From NCBI GenBank assembly GCA_000432915.1, contig HF995244.1, positions 40,670 to 47,557 on the forward strand: a stretch of 6,888 nucleotides of DNA. The letters run 5' to 3'. The translations under genes and the position numbers were made by a program. Below are positions 1-6,017 of the stretch, piece by piece (positions within the stretch are counted from its first letter, which is position 1; every line of letters starts with the position of its first letter). The notes beneath the pieces were generated by a model. That model had not been told where the DNA came from. It did no database searches and was given only the letters and a program-made list of their open reading frames with translations. The DNA comes from Firmicutes bacterium CAG:194. GTDB taxonomy: Bacteria > Bacillota > Clostridia > Lachnospirales > Lachnospiraceae.

Positions 1-750
1 TTTTTTAAGCCGCATAAAGAAGCGGCGGCTGAAGCAGGGATCCGGATCAATCAGATGCATATGCCTTATCCGATTTATGTACCAACTGCAAAAAAAGAAG
101 TAAACGAGTATTTGTGGAATCAGGTAGCACCAAAATCAATGGAGATTGGTCATTTCCTTGGATGCCCTAATATCGTGATCCACGGATTGAAGCTGGCAAG
201 ATTTCTGGGCTCAGAAGAAGCGGAATGGCAGGAGACGGAAAAATTCATTGATTCCGTGGCGCCGCTTGCAAAAAAATACGGTATGACGATCTGTATTGAA
301 AATCTTTATGAAGGAATTGCCGGGCATCTGGTAGAGGGCCCTTGCTGTGATGCAAGAAAGGCTGCCAGAAGAATTGATGCACTGAATGAAAAGTACGGAG
401 CGGAGGTTCTGGGTTTTTGCTTTGATACAGGGCATGCCAATCTTGTAGGCCTTGATTTTGAAAAATTTATAACAACATTGGGATCACGGTTAAAGGTGTT
501 ACATATACACGATAATGATGGTGTTGGTGATTTGCACCAGATTCCATATACATTCACAAAAACGAGAGAAAATAAGTCGTCTACGGACTGGGAAGGTTTT
601 GTCAGAGGCTTGAGAGAGATTCATTTCGACGGAGTGCTGAACTTTGAGACTGCGCCTGTACTGAAAGCGTTTCCGGAGGAAATGAAGAAAGAAGCCTTGA
701 CGTTTATTGCACAAATAGGGAGCTATTTTGCAGGACAGATTGAGAGATGA
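1..750 (+). CDS. Sugar phosphate isomerase/epimerase, TIM barrel (5' end outside window)
   Basis: The reading frame is open from base 1, so the gene starts upstream; the Met at 55 is internal. About 249 residues are visible, against roughly 270-290 usual for the xylose-isomerase-like TIM barrel/AP endonuclease 2 family (PF01261). Counting from the Met at base 55, the family landmarks are in order: IHG at 42-44, CIENL at 80-84 (Glu82 a likely metal ligand), FDTGHAN at 123-129 (Asp124, His127), LHIHDN at 149-154 (His152) and NFE at 196-198 (Glu198). These fit a divalent-metal site for isomerising or epimerising a sugar or polyol in the cytoplasm. The substrate cannot be told from sequence. The C-terminus looks complete, ending at TGA 748-750. 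It lies upstream of a strong hairpin and is probably not cotranscribed with the next gene. The family call is firm; the specific reaction is unknown. Confidence 0.85.
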   Translation, partial: FFKPHKEAAAEAGIRINQMHMPYPIYVPTAKKEVNEYLWNQVAPKSMEIGHFLGCPNIVIHGLKLARFLGSEEAEWQETEKFIDSVAPLAKKYGMTICIENLYEGIAGHLVEGPCCDARKAARRIDALNEKYGAEVLGFCFDTGHANLVGLDFEKFITTLGSRLKVLHIHDNDGVGDLHQIPYTFTKTRENKSSTDWEGFVRGLREIHFDGVLNFETAPVLKAFPEEMKKEALTFIAQIGSYFAGQIER

Positions 751-762
751 TACAGAATGGAA

Positions 763-790
763 TTGACATTTGGTGGAAAGAATGTAAAAT
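763..790 (+). promoter_or_regulatory. Sigma-A-type promoter for the DUF234 ATPase gene
   Basis: A perfect -35 box TTGACA (763-768) is followed after 16 bases by TAAAAT (785-790). Transcription would start near 797, giving a leader of about 50 bases before the ATG at 848. The -10 box abuts and partly overlaps the left arm of the 786-824 palindrome, so the two elements may interact. Prediction rests on consensus match and position only. Confidence 0.6.
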
Positions 791-824
791 ATACTCATAA
801 GTTACTAACTTATGAGTATATTTT
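786..824. terminator. AT-rich 18-bp perfect palindrome with T tract; terminator or operator
   Basis: Bases 786-803 pair perfectly with 807-824 around a three-base loop (ACT). Only three of the 18 pairs are G-C. The right arm runs into TTTTTT (821-826) and the left arm begins with AAAA, so the element could end transcription from either side. It sits 36 bases after the isomerase stop, as an intrinsic terminator would. The low GC content and the overlap with a near-consensus -10 box leave an operator role equally possible. Confidence 0.55.
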
Positions 825-837
825 TTAAAACTGTGTC

Positions 838-843
838 AGGAGG
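838..843 (+). promoter_or_regulatory. Ribosome binding site fixing the ATPase start at 848
   Basis: AGGAGG at 838-843 lies four bases before ATG 848-850. The longer in-frame start at ATG 812 lies inside the right arm of the palindrome and has no purine-rich site before it, so 848 is preferred. Confidence 0.75.
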
Positions 844-847
844 ACTT

Positions 848-2236
848 ATGTTTCATTATAGGGAAAGTGAACTGGCAAAACTAAATAGACGATATCAGAA
901 CCGGCAATTTGAATGTATTGTTATTTATGGACGCCGACGAGTAGGAAAGACTGCGCTCATTAATGAATTCTGCAAAGATAAAAAAACCATTTTTTTTGCA
1001 GCATTAAATGCAACAGAACGGGAAAACCTGACAGCACTTTCTAAGGCAATTTATGAGTGTGAAAAGAAGGATGCCTGTGATGCACCGGTTTTTTCTTCAT
1101 TTGACAGTGCATTAGATGCGATTACAGACATGGCGGAGGAACGTCTGGTATTTGTGATCGATGAGTTTCCGTATCTGGCAAAGGCAGCAGAGTCTATTTC
1201 ATCACGTTTGCAGCACATGATCGATCATAAATGGCAGCACACTAAATTATATCTGATCTTATGTGGTTCTTCCATGAGTTTTATGGAGGAACAGGTACTG
1301 GGGTATGAAAGCCCGCTTTATGGGCGCAGGACAGCGCAATTTAAAATAGAACCGCTCAGTTATCGGGAGGTAGAAGCATTTTACCCGGGACTTTCAAAGC
1401 AGGAGCAGGCGCTGGTGTATGGTATTACGGGCGGGATTCCGCTTTATATCAATAAGCTGGGAGCACAGAATGGAATAAAGGAAGCATTACTTGAAAATCT
1501 GTTTGATGCCAGCAGTTATCTTTTTGAGGAACCGCAGAACTTATTAAAACAGGAATTAAGGGAGCCTGCTGTATACAACACTATTATTACAACGATCGCA
1601 TCCGGTGCATCTAAATTAAATGAAATAGCAACAAAGGCAGGGCTGGAAAACGCAGTCTGCAGTAAGTACACGAAGGTGCTTTTGGAACTGGGAATCATAA
1701 AGAAAGAAACGCCGATGACAGAAAAGCCGGGGAAAAAGACGATCTACAGACTGGCAGATCATTTCTTTGGCTTCTGGTATCGTTACGTTCCGCATAATAT
1801 GGGAGCTATTGTATCAGAACGTATGGGAAGTATTTTTGATCAGGTTGTGGCACGGTCTTTATCCGATTATATGGGAACAGTATTTGAAGATATGTGTAAA
1901 TGTTATATGCTCCGTTATGCGCAAAATCTTCATGTGCCAATTACGGATATTGGACAGTGGTGGGGGACAGACCCCTCGCTTCACAAAGAGGTACAGATTG
2001 ATATTGTAGCCGGCACAACGGATAAGGGAACCTATTATATCGGATCCTGTAAATATAAAAAAGAACCAATTGGCGTGGATGAGTTAAAGCTTTTAGAGCA
2101 TTATGCAGGTGTATTTGGAAAGGGAAAAACTTATATTTACTATATATTTTCCAAAGGAGGATTTACACAGAATTTGGAGGAACTGGAAAAGAAAGGTGCT
2201 GTACATCTGATTTCGCTTGAGATGTTGTATGAGTAA
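848..2236 (+). CDS. ATPase_2-domain ATPase with C-terminal DUF234 nuclease-like domain
   Basis: A 462-residue protein starting at ATG 848 after AGGAGG. The N-terminal P-loop domain (about 1-220) matches the archaeal-type ATPase_2 family (PF01637) of STAND-like NTPases: Walker A GRRRVGKT at 28-35, Walker B FVIDEFPYL at 102-110 (Asp105, Glu106), a CGSS sensor-like motif at 139-142, and YGRR at 158-161. A winged-helix-like middle segment (about 240-310) follows. The C-terminus is a DUF234 (PF03008) domain of PD-(D/E)XK-like shape: FEDMC with Glu347, QIDIV with Asp385, and GSCKY at 399-403. The family usually shows an acidic residue two before this Lys; here it is Ser400, which may mean loss of cleavage activity. 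The length is typical for the family. No signal peptide or membrane segment is seen, so it is presumably cytoplasmic. The biological role of this family is not established; it is common and multiplied in gut anaerobes. It is probably transcribed from the promoter at 763-790, and the next gene follows after 30 bases. Confidence 0.88.
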   Translation: MFHYRESELAKLNRRYQNRQFECIVIYGRRRVGKTALINEFCKDKKTIFFAALNATERENLTALSKAIYECEKKDACDAPVFSSFDSALDAITDMAEERLVFVIDEFPYLAKAAESISSRLQHMIDHKWQHTKLYLILCGSSMSFMEEQVLGYESPLYGRRTAQFKIEPLSYREVEAFYPGLSKQEQALVYGITGGIPLYINKLGAQNGIKEALLENLFDASSYLFEEPQNLLKQELREPAVYNTIITTIASGASKLNEIATKAGLENAVCSKYTKVLLELGIIKKETPMTEKPGKKTIYRLADHFFGFWYRYVPHNMGAIVSERMGSIFDQVVARSLSDYMGTVFEDMCKCYMLRYAQNLHVPITDIGQWWGTDPSLHKEVQIDIVAGTTDKGTYYIGSCKYKKEPIGVDELKLLEHYAGVFGKGKTYIYYIFSKGGFTQNLEELEKKGAVHLISLEMLYE

Positions 2237-2266
2237 GGATAATGTAGAGGGGGAGGAGAAAAAACT

Positions 2267-3826
2267 ATGTTTATTTGCAGTAACGCAAATTTAATGACAT
2301 TGCAAAATGTTGGAGAAGTACCGCGGCAGCTGGCCTATGATTTTCTGCAAAAGCAGAATGGCTATGTAATGCTGGAAGTACAAAATGGGGATGAAACATA
2401 TCACATTACAAAAGAAATGCTGAAAAATGGGAAACCATACCGCAATATGATTCTTGATCTGAGCGATCATGTTTTCGAAGATGCGGTTCGTATAGGTGAT
2501 GCGTATGGCAGATTTCTGGTACGGGATAACAGCGGAAATATTGTTGCGGTCTTAGAGCGCCAGTATACTTATTATGATCATCCGTATCAGTATGAGGGTG
2601 GGCTGGATCTGGAATTTCTGGATCAGTATGACTGCGTGATATTGTATGAGGTGAATGAGTATTCGGTAGAGCTGTTTCAGAAGGCACTGCCACTTTGGAG
2701 CGGCAGAAATATTGTGCTGATAGGTTCTCTTTGGCATATATTTCTGCCATATCTGCCAAAGATAGAGGACAAGCAGATACAGGTATATGATACGATGCAG
2801 GATGAGATCCTTTGGCAGATCATGATGCAAAATAAAAAGCCGATCCATATCAGGGATTTTCTGCCTCGTAATGAAGGAAACAGCCGTGTGAAAGATGGGT
2901 TATTCTGTTATGACGAGATTATGACACTGACATTTATGTTTGCCTGTCAGATCACGGGCGGGGAGAAAAATCCGGATAAAAACTTCTTCCTGGTCAATGG
3001 ATATTTTAAGATTGAAGGTATTTTTGGTATCTGGCAAAAGACATTTGTGCTGGCAAGATATGCAAAGAAAAAGGGTTATATTCCTGCCTTTACCATTGTA
3101 TCTTCGACAGCAAATATGTATTCGGATGGAGAAGGCGATGACATCTGGAATAAATTTTTTCTGCAGCCGGAAGGCTATACCATAGAAGAAATCATGGAAA
3201 GCAGGAATCTGATACTGTCACCGAATGCAAATATCTTAAATGTATTAAGAGATATACTGGACAGTTATGCGGGAGCGGAAACACAGCTTGAATGGCGGGA
3301 TGGTATCTTTAATCAGGCGGTTATGGCGTATTGCAGACAGCAAAGGGAAAAGTTTCTGGCAGATCCGGCGCATACACTTGGTGTGCTGATCCGCGGAACA
3401 GATTATGTCAAAGGCAATATGCCCGGGCATGCGATCCATGCCAATGTGGAGCAGGTCATGGAAAAGATCGAGGAAGCACGCAGAAAGTGGGGTGTAGATT
3501 ATACATACATTTACCTTGCAACAGAGGATGCCGGAATTTGTGAAAAAATGAAAGAGCAGTATGGGAATATGCTTGTCTGTACAGATCAGGGGCGCTTCAC
3601 GACCAAGGAAAATGAATTGCTGGCACAGCTGCACACAGAAAAAAAGCAGGGAGAAGGGTTCCGTCTGGGCGCAGAATATCTGGCAACGCTGCATCTGCTT
3701 TCCCTGTGTGAATCGCTGATCGCCTCCGGTGGCTGTAATGGTGTCACGGAAGCGATCCGGGAGAATGCGGGAAAGTATCAGCATGTGTTTGTTTTCGAGC
3801 TTGGGACAAATGAAAGACCGGAATAA
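2267..3826 (+). CDS. Fucosyltransferase-like glycosyltransferase (GT-B type)
   Basis: A 519-residue protein; GGGAGGAG at 2251-2258 sits eight bases before ATG 2267 and supports the start. The C-terminal half resembles the fucosyltransferase superfamily (GT11/GT23/protein O-fucosyltransferase-like): LIRGTDY around Arg376-Tyr380 (the counterpart of the HxRRGDY nucleotide-sugar motif), IYLATED at 415-421, and ASGGCNGVTEA at 486-496 near the end. The N-terminal half (about 1-200) is a less conserved region that I do not recognise, followed by a segment with KKGYIP and DDIWNKFF. No signal peptide or clear membrane helix is seen, so it probably acts on the cytoplasmic side, transferring a deoxyhexose or similar sugar during surface-glycan synthesis. 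Fucose as donor is inferred from superfamily only. It follows the ATPase gene by 30 bases without a visible terminator, so the two may share a transcript. Glycosyltransferase relics directly downstream support a former polysaccharide gene cluster. Confidence 0.65.
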   Translation: MFICSNANLMTLQNVGEVPRQLAYDFLQKQNGYVMLEVQNGDETYHITKEMLKNGKPYRNMILDLSDHVFEDAVRIGDAYGRFLVRDNSGNIVAVLERQYTYYDHPYQYEGGLDLEFLDQYDCVILYEVNEYSVELFQKALPLWSGRNIVLIGSLWHIFLPYLPKIEDKQIQVYDTMQDEILWQIMMQNKKPIHIRDFLPRNEGNSRVKDGLFCYDEIMTLTFMFACQITGGEKNPDKNFFLVNGYFKIEGIFGIWQKTFVLARYAKKKGYIPAFTIVSSTANMYSDGEGDDIWNKFFLQPEGYTIEEIMESRNLILSPNANILNVLRDILDSYAGAETQLEWRDGIFNQAVMAYCRQQREKFLADPAHTLGVLIRGTDYVKGNMPGHAIHANVEQVMEKIEEARRKWGVDYTYIYLATEDAGICEKMKEQYGNMLVCTDQGRFTTKENELLAQLHTEKKQGEGFRLGAEYLATLHLLSLCESLIASGGCNGVTEAIRENAGKYQHVFVFELGTNERPE

Positions 3827-3988
3827 TTGAAAAATCTGGCAAGGCTGCTGGACAGCCTTACGGCGCAGACGATCGGGATAGATGCGCTTGAGGTGATACT
3901 GGTCAATCTGGAACAAAACAGGAAGCAGGGCGGAGCCGGAAATGTGGGACTTTTGTATGCTTCCGGGGAAGCTGTATCTGGGATATGA
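3827..3988 (+). pseudogene. Relic of a family 2 glycosyltransferase, internally deleted
   Basis: Directly after the stop of the preceding gene, and in the same frame, 53 codons run to TGA 3986-3988 without a start codon or ribosome site. The first part, with RLLDSLTAQTIGI and LEVILVN, matches the N-terminal GT-A segment of family 2 glycosyltransferases, where ILVN is normally followed by D-G-S-T-D. Here it jumps to NRKQGGAGNVGLLYASGE, which matches the later N-x-G-x-x-x-A-R-N-x-G-L-x-x-A-x-G-E segment. About 30-40 residues between them, including the DGSTD motif, are missing, as is everything before RLLDSL and after the SGE. I conclude it is a dead fragment. The match is by pattern memory, but both blocks are in the right order and frame. 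Confidence 0.65.
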
Positions 3989-4145
3989 ATTCTTTCAGGT
4001 CATGCATTGTAATCCGTTCACTGGGAAGCAGATTTTTGTTGGAAATTTCTGTTTTCTCCTCAGTAACAGTCAATCCTAATTTTTGAAATTGTATGAGTAT
4101 ATCCGGTTCACAGATACTGCCATATTCATAAAATAAAATCTCCAT
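3903..4145 (-). pseudogene. 5' fragment of a DUF3880/CgeB-like glycosyltransferase
   Basis: On the - strand, ATG at 4145-4143 is preceded by GAAGGG (4158-4153) at a seven-base spacing. The product begins MEILFYEYGSICEPDI and continues through FQKLGLTVTEEK and NKNLLPSER to EFISQ. This fits the N-terminus of DUF3880-type (CgeB/spore-coat-like) glycosyltransferases of Lachnospiraceae, which continue for about 350 or more residues. Around base 3985-3980 the similarity stops; the remaining codons to the stop at 3903 are antisense to the family 2 relic. Only the first 50-odd residues therefore survive, joined tail-to-tail with another gene remnant. An intact promoter (4196-4224) still reads into it. 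It could be expressed as a short peptide of about 80 residues, but no function can be proposed. Confidence 0.6.
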
Positions 4146-4195
4146 CAGACATCCCTTCGTTAGTAGTTGCTGTAATACAATAAATAACAAGATAT

Positions 4196-4224
4196 ATTAT
4201 ATCGTTACAGTTGTTTTATGACAA
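4196..4224 (-). promoter_or_regulatory. Near-consensus promoter for the truncated DUF3880 gene
   Basis: On the - strand TTGTCA (4224-4219) is followed after exactly 17 bases by TATAAT (4201-4196). Transcription would start near 4189, about 44 bases before the ATG at 4145. The -10 box lies inside a small palindrome, GATATA-T-TATATC (4191-4203). Confidence 0.55.
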
Positions 4225-4240
4225 GCTGCTGTTTTATAAT
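4211..4240 (+). promoter_or_regulatory. Likely promoter for the DUF6492 gene
   Basis: TATAAT at 4235-4240 is preceded after 18 bases by TTGTTT (4211-4216), a weak -35 box. It would start near 4247, about 54 bases before ATG 4301. It overlaps the divergent - strand promoter, so the two polymerase sites would compete. Confidence 0.45.
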
Positions 4241-4300
4241 ACAGAGGATAGGTAAAAACGATAACGTACCCTGAAATAGAAAAGGATGGTGCCAAAGCGT

Positions 4301-5224
4301 ATGGCAATTACTGCGATTATATTAACAGTACCAAATGATTTTAACAGATTACGCCCTTTATATTCGCTTTTAAAGGAGAATCTGCCTGTAGACAGAGTGG
4401 TGTTTATTGGTAACCAGGAGGTGGAACGGCTTCTGACAGAGTGCAGTCTCGGACAAGGGTATGAATTCCTCAATGAAGAGAGTTTGATTCCGTTTGAGAG
4501 TGTCAGGGCTGTGATAGAGAATATCTTTGACGGAAAACAGGTAACAAGAGGTTTTGTAGGATGGTATTATCAACAGTTTTTAAAGCTGGCATATGCAGCA
4601 AATTGTGAAGATCAGTACTATCTTGCATGGGATGGTGATACAGTGCCAATCAGACAGATTAGTTTTTTCAAGGATGGAAAGCCTTATATGGGCATGAAGA
4701 ACGAATACCACAAACCATACTTTGATACGCTGAACAAAATTTTCCTGGAAATGCATAAAGCAATAAAATCATCGTTTATTGCAGAACATATGTTGTTTGA
4801 AAGACAGACAGTGAATGAAATGTTGCATGAAATTATGTGTGCGCAGCACTTGAACGGAGCAACATTTTTTGAACGGATTCTCCGCACAATGGAGCCGGAA
4901 ATATTAAATGGAAATTCCTTTAGTGAATTTGAAACTTACGGGACATATGTCGCTTACAGACATCCTGAAAAGTACATTCTTCGCAGATGGAATTCTTTCA
5001 GACATTGTGGGCAGTATTTTAGACCGGACGATATCACCGATGCGGAAATAAAATGGCTGGCAAAGGATTTTCAGGCGTTGACATTTGAAAAGGGGCAGGA
5101 ACCGTCACCGGAGGCGGCTTTTTTTCGTAATTCGGAATATCAGGAAAAACTGTCTGCAAAGTATATTTTGCAGGTAATACAGGAAAACAGCACATCGGGA
5201 TATGTGGAAGAGTGGGATGATTGA
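4301..5224 (+). CDS. DUF6492-type putative glycosyltransferase
   Basis: A 307-residue protein if started at ATG 4301. An in-frame ATG at 4286 would add five residues, but it touches the AAAAGG it would need as a ribosome site. From 4301 the AGGATGG at 4283-4289 is 11 bases away and the product begins MAITAIILTVPNDF, as family members tend to. Landmarks: an N-terminal Rossmann-like strand (ITAIILTV), GWYYQQFLKL at 87-96, and YYLAWDGDTVP with Asp111-Gly112-Asp113, a DxD-like metal and nucleotide-sugar motif. Further on are AEHMLF, a FFERIL helix and SFSEFETYGTYV. This order fits the DUF6492 family, thought to be GT-A-fold glycosyltransferases. It probably acts in the cytoplasm on a surface glycan; donor and acceptor are unknown. 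No membrane segment is seen. It probably has its own promoter (4211-4240). It appears intact, unlike the glycosyltransferase remnants just upstream. Confidence 0.7.
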   Translation: MAITAIILTVPNDFNRLRPLYSLLKENLPVDRVVFIGNQEVERLLTECSLGQGYEFLNEESLIPFESVRAVIENIFDGKQVTRGFVGWYYQQFLKLAYAANCEDQYYLAWDGDTVPIRQISFFKDGKPYMGMKNEYHKPYFDTLNKIFLEMHKAIKSSFIAEHMLFERQTVNEMLHEIMCAQHLNGATFFERILRTMEPEILNGNSFSEFETYGTYVAYRHPEKYILRRWNSFRHCGQYFRPDDITDAEIKWLAKDFQALTFEKGQEPSPEAAFFRNSEYQEKLSAKYILQVIQENSTSGYVEEWDD

Positions 5225-5242
5225 CAGGGAAATTCTTTGACG

Positions 5243-5424
5243 ATTAACTCTCGTCAGGAGGGCACCATGTATTTCGATTATGAGGTCAAAAACTCTATAT
5301 CACTTATGATTCGACGAATAAGAACTGTCAGGCAGGTAAGCTTGAGTTCGAGAAGTCCAACCATCTGATGAAAAGCGTGATGAGCTACATAATAAAGAGT
5401 TGATTTAGGCTATCGAGAGTTAAT
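5243..5424. repeat. Pair of 11-bp inverted repeats 160 bases apart
   Basis: ATTAACTCTCG at 5243-5253 is the exact reverse complement of CGAGAGTTAAT at 5414-5424. The left copy also lies in a short hairpin, TGACGA (5238-5243) with TCGTCA (5251-5256), just before the ribosome site at 5256-5262. The right copy lies at the 5' edge of the AlbA_2 relic. The pair might bound a small decayed insertion, but no target duplication is visible, and chance is possible. Confidence 0.3.
5267..5403 (+). pseudogene. Unrecognised small gene, apparently frameshifted
   Basis: A good ribosome site, AGGAGGG (5256-5262), precedes ATG 5267. The first frame reads MYFDYEVKN and then continues as a basic, low-quality sequence to TGA 5366-5368 (33 residues). 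From about 5293 a second frame gives a more protein-like stretch, LYITYDSTNKN then KLEFEKSNHLMKSVMSYI, ending at TGA 5401-5403. A slip in the AAAAA run (5288-5292) would join the two into one product of about 45 residues. I do not recognise the family. The strong ribosome site together with the frame break suggests the start of a former gene, though a genuine 33-residue peptide cannot be excluded. Confidence 0.35.
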
Positions 5425-5900
5425 TTTTCAGGAAGTTCACAATATCTAATAGTACCGGAGATCAGGTGGTGTTGGGCATTGAAGATGAAACCTGTGTGGT
5501 ATACGGAATTGGAGAGAAAAGTCCATTTAAGATATCTGATGCAATATCAAATATGATTTCAGATGCATGTATACCACAGATTGAGCCTGATATTTCTATA
5601 CAGACAGTGGAAAATAAAACAATACTTGTAATAGATATAGTTCCTGGGGATTTTAAACCATATTATCTTGTGGCGAAAGGGAAAGAAAATAGCTCTTATA
5701 TTAGGATTAATGGGACAAGCAGACCGGCAGATCCCAGAAAGCTGCAGGAACTGGAATTAGAGGGATAGAATATATCCTATGATTCATTGCAGGAGATTGG
5801 CAGTGAATATAATGAAAAGTTGGTACTTGACCTGTGCCAAAAGATGCAACAGATTGCTGCTAAAGGATCTGGAACAGGGACTTTGGATCATGCGGGATAA
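5409..5900 (+). pseudogene. AlbA_2 (Schlafen-like) domain protein remnant with in-frame stops
   Basis: One frame reads from about 5409 to TAA 5898-5900, broken by TAA 5421-5423 and TAG 5766-5768. It encodes ISNSTGDQVVLGIEDE, a middle part with PYYLVAKGKENSSYIRI, then GTSRPADPRKLQELELEG. Past the TAG it goes on in the same frame with NISYDSL and LVLDLCQKM. This is the order of the AlbA_2/Schlafen-like DNA- or RNA-binding domain (PF04326) found in RecG-like and transcriptional-regulator-like proteins of 400-500 residues. The N-terminal ESxxxEFK region and the C-terminal ATP-binding and winged-helix parts are missing. GTG 5466, five bases after GGAG (5457-5460), could in principle start a 100-residue product, but continued similarity beyond the stop argues for decay. 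Confidence 0.65.
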
Positions 5901-5939
5901 AACCGATATGGGAAGATCATGATTAAGATGCGATAAAAT

Positions 5940-5976
5940 AGAAGTGGGAAAAGAAACTTGTTCTTTTCCCACTTCT
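5940..5976. terminator. 16-bp perfect hairpin, probably an intrinsic terminator
   Basis: Bases 5940-5955 pair perfectly with 5961-5976 around a five-base loop (ACTTG), with GTGGG/CCCAC near the base of the stem. On the + strand the tail is weak (GCTTTATAAT). On the - strand the tail is T-rich (TATTTTATC), so it may work better in reverse or in both directions. It divides the AlbA_2 relic from the next gene. Confidence 0.65.
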
Positions 5977-5986
5977 GCTTTATAAT
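5958..5986 (+). promoter_or_regulatory. Likely promoter for the HTH-ATPase gene
   Basis: A perfect TATAAT (5981-5986) has TTGTTC (5958-5963) exactly 17 bases upstream. Start would be near 5993, about 25 bases before ATG 6018. The -35 box begins in the loop and continues into the right arm of the 5940-5976 hairpin. Confidence 0.5.
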
Positions 5987-6017
5987 ATTCCTATATCAGT
6001 AAAGGGGGAGAAGCGGT

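Noticed and set aside
812..847. Upstream ATG giving 12 extra residues to the DUF234 ATPase
   Set aside because: It lies inside the palindrome and lacks a ribosome site; ATG 848 has AGGAGG four bases upstream.
2406..2848. Overlapping - strand open frames of about 100 codons
   Set aside because: Antisense to the N-terminal half of the glycosyltransferase and low-complexity in composition; shadow frames.
3841..3859. Hairpin AAGGCTG-CTGGA-CAGCCTT as terminator of the 2267-3826 gene
   Set aside because: The stem is only seven pairs, no T tract follows, and it lies within the coding relic of a GT2 gene, so chance is more likely.
3245..3916. 223-codon open frame on the - strand
   Set aside because: Antisense to a clear glycosyltransferase, with Cys/His/Ile-rich non-protein-like composition and no ribosome site.
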